From NCBI GenBank assembly GCA_963573305.1, contig OY754332.1, positions 142,717,977 to 142,781,976 on the forward strand: a stretch of DNA of 64,000 nucleotides, read 5' to 3'. This stretch comes from Pyrrhosoma nymphula (Eukaryota > Arthropoda > Insecta > Odonata > Coenagrionidae). A program made the position numbers and the translations under genes. Positions 56,488 through 64,000 of the stretch are shown here, in pieces. Each line of letters begins with the position of its first letter. Position 1 is the stretch's first letter. The notes under the pieces were generated by a model that was given only the letters and a program-made list of their open reading frames with translations, ran no database searches and was not told the origin of the DNA.

Positions 56488-56803
56488 GATTGATTTGGTG
56501 TGGCGTTCAAGGTAGTGGTTTCCCATCCCGAGGGCCGGAGTGCGAATCCAGGGAGGGGTGGAGATTTTTTCTGCGGGAATTCGATCTTCCCATGGGGCAT
56601 GTAGAAAGTACCTCGAGTTCAGTAATCCGTCCGTCGAATGGGACGCCAAACTTTCGTCCCATTGGCGCCTTTCATTAAGAGTAGGCCAATTCAGAAGTCG
56701 TGTCGTCCTTCTTTCTTCCTCCATTCCCAAAACAATGCTGACACGAACGGCCTCAGCTGCCGGTCACCTTCCCATTATTACTACCACACTATCTACGACA
56801 TAA
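56488..56803 (+). repeat. SINE, second tRNA-like type, with body
   Basis: TTTGGTGTGGCGTTCAAGGT is the head, AGTGCGAATCCAGGGAGGG a diverged B box, and the body includes GAATGGGACGCCAAACTTTC and CATTGGCGCCTTTCATTAAG. The overlapping open frames on both strands (56467-56823) are artefacts of this repeat. Confidence 0.5.
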
Positions 56804-57335
56804 TTTTATTTCAGGCACTGTGATGGCAGGATATGACTGAGCTCATCCGAGAGAAATAGAAATTGGTACATTAAAGCGGAGTCAGTTTTACGTCACTCGA
56901 CGAAAGCACTACCCGCCCGTCTAACTACGTCCATTACTTTGACTTTTCTGACATCAACGAACATCACAATAAAAGACTATGGCTCTATGTCACAGAATAA
57001 CCAAATGTTTGCAAAGTGAGTCCAAATTCAGGTGACAATTATCAATTTCGTCAATGCGAGCATCCTCTTACTTGAACAAGATCATAACTTAGTCCTCTGG
57101 ATGTAATTAGGGGAGGTGGTTGAGGTCACTTTCGCTATTCAAGACAGGTGGGTAGGGGGTGAGTGTAGGACTTTTGGGTATTGGCGGAGCGGAATCCAGG
57201 CTCGGCACCAGCCTCCTCTCAACGAAGAACGACGAAGGAGCCGCAGTTTTTCGAGCCATTCGACGTACAGAGTGTAGAACTGCAAGTGCAGTGGGCATAG
57301 TTCCCACGTAGAGATAGAAATTCTTCAAAAAATTT

Positions 57336-57411
57336 CCATAGCTTACGGGATTCGAACTATAGCCCTCGAAATGAGAATCCAGTACCTACTTCAACCACCA
57401 CATCAACCCGA
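57336..57411 (-). repeat. SINE head, second tRNA-like type
   Basis: On the minus strand GGTTGATGTGGTGGTTGAAG, then CTATAGTTCGAATCCCGTAA as B box. Confidence 0.5.
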
Positions 57412-57539
57412 TTCCTTGCTATGATGATCCGCAGTGCTGGTATTCACGGAAAGGATGACAAGACTGCGGCTGAAATCCTCATATCAGTGCAGAAATACTG
57501 CGGACAATACGACGTCAATGGCTTCAGTGGAATCACCAG

Positions 57540-57835
57540 ATAAGTAGATGACTAGTGCGTGGAGTGAAATTCATGCAACTGTGTCCTCGCGAGGAGTTAA
57601 GCAATGGATATTTTCTCAACGCTCCGCGGGACGAGGTAAGCTGTGCGGCTGGCCGTGGCCGCAGGGGACAGCGGCACTTGGTCGAGCTGTTGAAACGGCT
57701 AGTCACTGAATCCGTTCCAGGATCGCGAATCCGCGGAACGTGCGAGAAATTACTGGGGTGGCAGCGAGCAGTGCTTTCTTGCAATGGCCCAGCAAACTCC
57801 GAACACCTGATGCACCAAAGCCAATATAGTTAAGC
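57540..57835 (+). other. CpG-rich patch with splice-donor-like site
   Basis: A 92-codon frame (57555-57833) crosses GACGAG|GTAAGC at 57635, a good donor. Composition differs from its flanks. I recognise no domain in the frame; a first exon is a weak possibility. Confidence 0.2.
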
Positions 57836-58258
57836 TACATAACTATCAAAGTCGACTTACATATGTAGCTGGGCCATCTAGTACTGTTTATTGACAATAA
57901 TAATTATCGCCATTAAACTGTTAATAAATACTGCGCTACAGAACGAATCATTGAAAAGCCTTTCATAAGACTCAGGTGAGAAAGGTTGCGACATCATACA
58001 ACATCAATTGCGTAAGAATATTGTTAAGAGTTTATATGCAAACATGATGAAATACGTACTATTCTCAGTGATTAAGTGTTGGACTGCTTCGTAACTTTCG
58101 ACACTTTACGGTTATCCGTATTATGTAACTCAATTATTTTACTGAATGATCAAGTATATGAAATCACAAGCTCTGACATTGTTGACTAATGTGATGTTGG
58201 TTTAACCACTTGCTAATTTGAAGTACCTGCTAATGAGGAAGGTTCATATACTGCCTAT
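57836..58258. other. No gene recognised
   Basis: AT-rich, featureless. Confidence 0.3.
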
Positions 58259-58261
58259 TAT

Positions 58262-58463
58262 TTATTTTTTTTTTTTATTTATTTATTTTATCATCCCCGA
58301 AAACAGCACTGACGGCCTTTTTCATCGGGTGTTGTAACATATAACAAGGGACGAACACAAACACCCATATCCTGAGTGGTGAAAAATCCACTCAGGCGGG
58401 ACTCGAACCCGCGACCCTCAGTTTAGCATGCGAGGACTTAACCCCGCCGCCACTGGGGCCGAC
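58262..58463 (-). repeat. Full-length tRNA-derived SINE, main family
   Basis: On the minus strand GTCGGCCCCAGTGGCGGCGG, GGTTAAGTCCTCGCATGC, perfect B box CGCGGGTTCGAGTCCCGCC, body TGAGTGGATTTTTCACCAC, and a long A-rich tail with several AAATA units and a run of 13 or more A at 58262-58285. The intact B box and tail suggest a fairly young insertion. Confidence 0.8.
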
Positions 58464-58469
58464 AAAATT

Positions 58470-59030
58470 AAACTTATGGCGAATGAATAACAAATTTTGG
58501 AAGTAAGTTGTTGATTAGAGCAAACAACGGAGCCAATACATGCTACCTAACTTATTCGATTCCCGAAGGCCTTAACAGGCTGACAGGTTAACAGGATTTA
58601 TATCCTATTCAAAACCTCAGAAAAATAATCTTTTTTTCACCGCAAAAATAACAACCTGTGTGATCAAGCTATTACACTCACAGCGCTGTATATATGTATT
58701 ACAAGTATTTTATGACCTGCATTATTAGCGTCGTCATAATATAGGTAGAAACTGGACCTTCCAATGAATATAAGTACCCCATAACCAAAGTATCTTTCTG
58801 GTTAAACACCAAGCTTGGCATTTCTAAATGTTAATATATTTCTACAAATTTAATAAAATATTTCATATGTATGAAATACGCACTTAAAAGTTCAAGAAGT
58901 TCAGTTCAAGAGTACGAAAAGCTCAAGCACTTGACCGGGTATTTCGTTCGCAAGCATTTGAGCGGGTATTTCGTTATGGGGCGCGGGAAGATCTCATGGA
59001 TGTAGCCCGAACACAGGAGTGTAATCATAG
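58470..59030. other. No gene recognised
   Basis: AT-rich. GGGTATTTCGTT occurs twice within 58937-58975, a minor local duplication. Confidence 0.3.
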
Positions 59031-59035
59031 CGAAA

Positions 59036-59307
59036 GTGAGCCATGAGCTGGCGATATTCTCCGCACACGGACCCGGCGAAACCGGTTTCACCGCGTCAAA
59101 ACGTGACTCCATCTTCTTCGCCGGACGCCTTCCGGCGGCGGCGATGGAGCGACCGCGGCCGGAAGATGAGCATCTCCGGGGGCCCTTAGCGCCCTGCCCC
59201 CCCCCCCCCCCTGCCCCCCCTCCCCTTCCCCCCCTCCACTATCCCCTCCCCACACCGGATGTCCCGATCACCTGCTGTGCGAAACCACCAACCTAATTTG
59301 ATCAAAG
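59036..59307 (+). other. GC-rich island ending in a strong splice donor, candidate first exon
   Basis: An 86-codon frame (59036-59296) with an internal ATG in GCGATGGAGCG (59142) runs through a poly-C and proline-rich tract. At 59307 the sequence AAAG|GTAAGTGG is a near-perfect donor. A CpG-rich segment with poly-C followed by a donor fits a 5' exon of an unidentified + strand gene. The C runs make the peptide low-complexity, so coding status is doubtful. Confidence 0.25.
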
Positions 59308-59309
59308 GT

Positions 59310-60240
59310 AAGTGGGTTGAATATGGCACGGATATGGCTCATTTGCCCACGTTTTTGGCAAGGCCCGACATCTGACCCTATACACTCCTTAAATGATAAC
59401 TCATTTGCGAAATACACAAATGGACAGCAATGTGTGCAGCCCTGCGCACGGGTGCAAAATATGACACTAAAGTATGGAAATTCACCATTAAAAAATCATA
59501 ACACTTGACCAGTATTCGAATAGGGATTTCGGGTTACACATCTGACCAGCCATTGGGAGTTCCGGCTTCGGAATCCGTGCAAATGATATTTATTTGAATG
59601 GTGATTTTCCCTGCTCAGGTGTTAAACGAATAGTTACATTTGGAAAAGCGTTTTGTGGTGAAAAATGTTTTGCAGAAGTCAAAAATAATAAATTCAAATA
59701 TTTCCTGGTAAGAAACCACTTTTAAGTGAAAATGAATCATACTCTCCGAATATAAAAAAATAGATAATGTTGATTATGAGGATTTCAATTTTTTCTTTAT
59801 TTATATACCCTCCAAATCAGTTTAAATGTGCGAAAAACGTTGTGGACAAAGATGAAGATGGCAGCAATAATCATACTTGACTCAATACGTATGTACGAGA
59901 AGTATCTGAAAAGCAGACTTTTATAAAGGGTGCGGCCCCGTGAGGCATGATGGTCCAAGAATCTGCCATTCAATAGGATGAATACGAATGATGATGAGTG
60001 TTTATGCTTGGATAAACGAAAAAATCAATAGACATTACGATTCTTCGGTGTTTTGGGTAATTACCCGGCGTCGTATTAGTTGCGTGCCTTCGGATTCATA
60101 ATTTACGTTCCACAAAGTCACGTGAATTACAAGAGTTATAGTATAAATTTAAAAAGGGCAGTAGATCTTGGCTTTATGTGCTTCAATAGCTAATGTTATG
60201 CTGCATCGCCTTACCCGAGGCATTATTCCTCAGAGAAACG
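59310..60240. other. No gene recognised
   Basis: AT-rich; possible intron if the upstream donor is real. Confidence 0.3.
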
Positions 60241-60242
60241 CA

Positions 60243-60330
60243 ACATTCATGCCGAAGGCGGGATTTGAACCAGCAACATTTGCGTAGCCATGAGCGATAC
60301 CGGATTTCAGGCTTTCCCGGCCCGATGTAT
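60243..60330 (-). repeat. tRNA-like SINE fragment, fourth type
   Basis: On the minus strand ATGGCTACGCAAATGTTGCT then GGTTCAAATCCCGCC, a good B box, and TTCGGCATGAATG. Related to the element at 45490. CATGAGCGATACC is repeated at 60289 and 60350. Confidence 0.45.
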
Positions 60331-60828
60331 GTCCCGAAAGATCGCTGACATGAGCGATACCAACCGCGATCGGCAGGAAAACCTGTTATCGGTGTAATTT
60401 TGCAATGTTACCACGTTTATTGTATTAAGACTGATCTTCATGATGGCTATGAATCTAATCTTCAGGGATTTGATCGCCTTCGTGGAACTCATATTTAGAT
60501 ACGCAGCAAATATAACGCCACGTCATTTCCCAAAATACGGAATAATCGTAAATTTTCATCCTTACGAAATCTAACCAAGCATAAACGATCATCATCATAG
60601 ACCTTCCACAGATTGAATAGTAAATCATAGTGCAATCCTGCCTCGTGGGGTCGGATTCACCGTATCCTTTATAAAATTATCTGCAATTCCGAATGGTTTG
60701 CTTAAGTACCTTTGACTTCCCTCCATCCCGCTTCTAATTCGTATTTTGTCCTTCTCCCGCACCAAAATGCTTTACTCCATCGCCCTCTGCATCACGTCGC
60801 TGCATCTGAGTACGTCCAACATCCAATT

Positions 60829-60915
60829 TTAACCCTTTTAATGCCAGCGGGCCGATATATCGGCCCACGTTGGATGTGCGAAAACTGCCACGGGCCGATT
60901 TATCGGCCCAACTTT
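60829..60915. repeat. Paired GGGCCGAT palindromes at a TTAA-type edge
   Basis: TTTTAACCCTTTTAATGCCA leads into GGGCCGATATATCGGCCC (60849-60866, perfect 18-bp palindrome) and, 43 bp on, GGGCCGATTTATCGGCCC (60892-60909, one central mismatch). TTAACCCTTT resembles a piggyBac-type terminus. No right-hand partner was found. Confidence 0.55.
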
Positions 60916-62745
60916 AAATACCTGAATATAATGGCTTTCCTTTAAAAACCTGAAGAGAGCCTTGGCATTCTTCGTACATCCTACCCCAAATGGGCTGGCA
61001 GAGCCTCCTCCGAATTTCTCCAATCAGCCTCCTTCCTCCCCCACCATATCCAACACTTAATATCTCGTGTCTACATACCCACTACTCATAGCGCATAAAC
61101 GATGGGAATAGAAAAAATTATGATACCCATGTCTTAGAAACATGTTTAACATTCCGACCGGCCTGAATAAGATCAACTTAAGTACCCTCATCGATCAATC
61201 TGACGAGGTTTAATTTATGACGGATGGAGTGGGCAGAGGAAGCCTACCGTGGTAGGCCTGTAGCATTTTCCGAAGCCCCTGAATGACTGTGCTCGACGAT
61301 ATCTTACGAGTTAACTGCTGCCATTGACATTCCACCTGATACAACTACTTCAAGGATTCATAGGTCGAGTCACCGATTGAAAAAAAACGCGAAAAATAAT
61401 ATAATTTGCGAAGCGCTGCGAGAAGAAAAGGCCAGACTATCAAACTTCATTCTCTATTGTGCGGTCGGCCTCGTATATATGGGGTGTAAAAATTGTCGTG
61501 AAATCCGAGGGTAAGAAATATTGGGGAAAACGGCGATAACTCGTCTGTGAGAACCGTTCAAGGTCTTCCGTTCTACGCCACCACTATTATGAAAGAATAT
61601 CGAGGTGACACTTCGTTGCTTCCGGCGCAAGGCGTGACTGCTCTCTGCCGTAGCTGGCATTTTTACCCTCCCAGGCGACGCTTCCGGTCACGAAATACTG
61701 CGCATGAACAGGTACTGAGAGAGGATTCCAGAGAATAAATTTAGACTTCGTGCTGCATGCTTTGTAGTCCACTTTGACGCAAAAAGCGACTAAATGAGAG
61801 AATAGAAGAGAATAATATTGGAGAGATGAAATAACAAGATGTAATGTATTGGGAGAACAAAGGGATGTAATATATTGCGGAGAAAGAAATGAAGTAGGTA
61901 GCTAAATAAATTCCAAAGTGTACAAAACGATGGGTGTTTCATGCGTTTGAAGGAAATTGGACGCTGAAGACGGTGAAATAAGGGTGAATGCTTTTCAAAC
62001 GGGGATGAGGAGGGAAGGATATGGACGTTATTGACATTATGATAAAAGATAATCGTAAAATTTAGTCCAAGAATGAATTACTTCATTGTAGTTCCAAGAT
62101 GGCACTTATAGTGCCGTCGGAAGGGAGGTTAAACAGTGGACCCCTTGGTGTCTTTCGATACAAGAAGGCTAATGCCTTAACCTCGATAATGACATTATAG
62201 CCTTATAGCTGTCAAAACCATGGGCGGAGAGAATTAAAAAGTGTGGACTGTACAACGGGAAGCATTACTTCATGTTACTCAGTTCTACAAAGTGAAGCCT
62301 AAAACTTTAACTTGTAAGGCTAAAGTCAGTTCGGGTTCATCTACACTCTTCCTCCACATCCCCAATTATTCTATTCATCCAACCTATTCCAACCTAACCA
62401 ACAATTCTCAACAGCGCAATTGACCTCAACCGTCGGTTACTTCCCCTAAAAACTAATTAAATCAGAGTATTAAAAGAAAAATGAGCCTTCCACCTAGTCA
62501 TAGGAACGGGTGCAGCTTGCATAAACACCCTAGGAAATTCGTATTGACGTAAGATACACTGATGGTGCGTACGTGATCAACACACTTGCACGGCAATAGT
62601 AAAATCCGGCTCTTAATCTAAGTAAAATAAAATAATTTTACATCGTGAATCGAGACATACTGATGCAACCGATGCAACTATCACGAGTATCCAATTTGAA
62701 GAGAGAAAACACGATTCGCAAATCTCTAATAATTCCTACTTGAGG
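60916..62745. other. No gene recognised
   Basis: Mixed, mostly AT-rich sequence. Frames at 61454-61772 and 62241-62423 show no known domain. Confidence 0.3.
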
Positions 62746-62749
62746 GCGC

Positions 62750-63660
62750 CAAAAACCGGAAATATTGGTGGGGAAATCCCGCGAAATCCATTTAATCGCG
62801 AATGAGTATTAGAGTGGGGTAGGGATACGCGTGTGTCACGAAGAGCACGCGAGAAAAACGACCGTCGTGAGGGGCGTCGATTCCGGGGCCATCGAATGGG
62901 GCCCCCGGGGCAAGGGCCCATTCCTCCGCCGCGAGTGTCATCACCGGCAAAAGGGAGAGAGATTGGAGCTGATGGCCATGATGACTCTCTCCCTATCATT
63001 AGCCCCCTGGAGTGATGGAGAGCGGCAGGCTTCGAAGATGATGCGTGAGCGAGGCGGGACGTGCTTCTCGACCACGGGCACGCGGGTTGCTCATTCTTTT
63101 GTTCGGGCGCTGGCCGAATGGAGTGGTGAGAGGCGTGTTCGCCGCGCCCGCCGAGGACGGCGCAATCGGCGGCTGGTGAAATCGTATATTGTCCGCGTTT
63201 ATTGGAACGGAAGAGGGAGAAAAAATAGATGCAAACATACGTTTGCGAGATTTTTTTTGGCATGGGTTTAATGTCTCCCGACGATACTGCTCGAAAAAAC
63301 CACGCTTCATTGTATCGGGGGAAAGTTCTGCCGCGATCACCGTTAATTCTTACCGGTGGGGGAGAAATTTCACTTTTAGACATGGCAATGGCGGGTTGAG
63401 GATAGAGGCCCTGGACATGAAAGCGAACCATGACGCAGCAGAGCTTGAATGGCTGATGCGATGCCTTTTGATAGCCAGGTGTGAACTGAACACCTCACGA
63501 GGATCCAGGATCTCGTGTCGGCCTTTTAGGCAAGAGAGCCAAACACAATCGCTGGCGATATCACATCTCATCCCCGTTTCTAGCACGTACGTGCGTTCAT
63601 CTTCTTCGAAGTGCTCCCAGACGACGCTGGCGGCCCATCACGCGGTCTGCTAAGGCGGAC
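62750..63660. promoter_or_regulatory. CpG-rich island with long overlapping open frames
   Basis: About 900 bp of GC-rich sequence. A 231-codon frame (62736-63431, -) and frames of 146 and 154 codons (+) overlap each other, which fits absence of stops from composition. None shows a domain, signal or splice structure I recognise. Promoter or first-exon CpG island is the most economical guess. Confidence 0.3.
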
Positions 63661-63887
63661 GTGATGGTCGAGCGGACCCCGGTTATGCACACCTGCTCAC
63701 AGCGTGTAGTATCGCACCTAAGCGATGCATTCTTCCTGTGGGTTTCTCAGAGGAAAACTAGCCGATTAGTATCGGGAACCAAAATATGTCTTAATATATT
63801 CAATGATACTTTTGGTAATGATATTTTTTCATACTGCTGAAACTATATGACATATTTCGTGACATGTATGGAGCATAAATTGCTTGA

Positions 63888-63931
63888 ATTGTAGAAGACA
63901 CCGAAGACATGGCTTCGGTGTCCTCTACAAT
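63888..63931. repeat. Near-perfect 19-bp hairpin
   Basis: ATTGTAGAAGACACCGAAG, loop ACATGG, CTTCGGTGTCCTCTACAAT. One mismatch. Too short for a typical microRNA precursor; could be a small fold-back. Confidence 0.6.
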
Positions 63932-64000
63932 AATTTTTAGCCTTTATTCTAAAGGGCGTGTACCGAGCGTAATACCCAGTATTTTCTTCTTATTTTGCAT

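Noticed and set aside
62736..63431. 231-codon minus-strand gene
   Set aside because: No domain, no splice context, and competing open frames on the other strand; composition explains it. Listed only as a CpG island.
1..64000. CRISPR arrays, operons, ribosome binding sites, rRNA
   Set aside because: No regularly spaced short repeats, no closely packed genes and no rRNA sequence; the window is intron-containing animal DNA.

Overview
The window is eukaryotic and almost certainly arthropod, probably insect. Coding exons are split by multi-kilobase GT-AG introns. The DNA is about 60 % AT and crowded with decayed non-LTR retrotransposons, Penelope-like elements, tRNA-derived SINEs and fold-back elements, with no operon-like packing. 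I cannot name the species.

Two real genes are supported. The main one is a complete five-exon gene for putative hydroxypyruvate isomerase (HYI; Gip in Drosophila) on the + strand, 2450-16403. Every junction is GT-AG, every phase closes, and the product is 260 residues. About 470 bp upstream, on the - strand, is exon 1 (1788-1975) of a gene resembling the mitochondrial F1-ATPase assembly factor ATPAF1. The two start head to head, so 1976-2449 is a probable shared promoter; the rest of the ATPAF1-like gene lies in or beyond 1-1780.

The four HYI introns are a trap for mobile DNA. Intron 1 holds an RTE-like reverse transcriptase fragment (294-codon open frame), a Penelope-like C-terminus inside an inverted repeat, and a second decayed RTE copy. 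Intron 2 holds a TTAA-type candidate MITE. Intron 3 has a tRNA SINE and a small hairpin. Intron 4 has another RTE fragment, a fold-back and LINE tails.

From 16.4 kb to the end I find no host protein gene I can defend. This part is intergenic or intronic sequence with more non-LTR fragments (a CR1/Jockey-like family with a shared 3' tail, seen seven times), Penelope-like ends, several SINE types, two copies of a 560-bp repeat ending in a CACAGTG heptamer, nested inverted repeats near 32 kb, tandem duplications and several CpG-rich islands. Two of those islands end in good splice donors and could be first exons (near 59.3 kb and 57.6 kb).

The most interesting pattern is a small structured motif, CTGANGA - one base - hairpin - GAAAC, found about nine times with different but self-complementary stems. 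Several copies lie at Penelope-like ends. It resembles a hammerhead ribozyme core but has one extra base.
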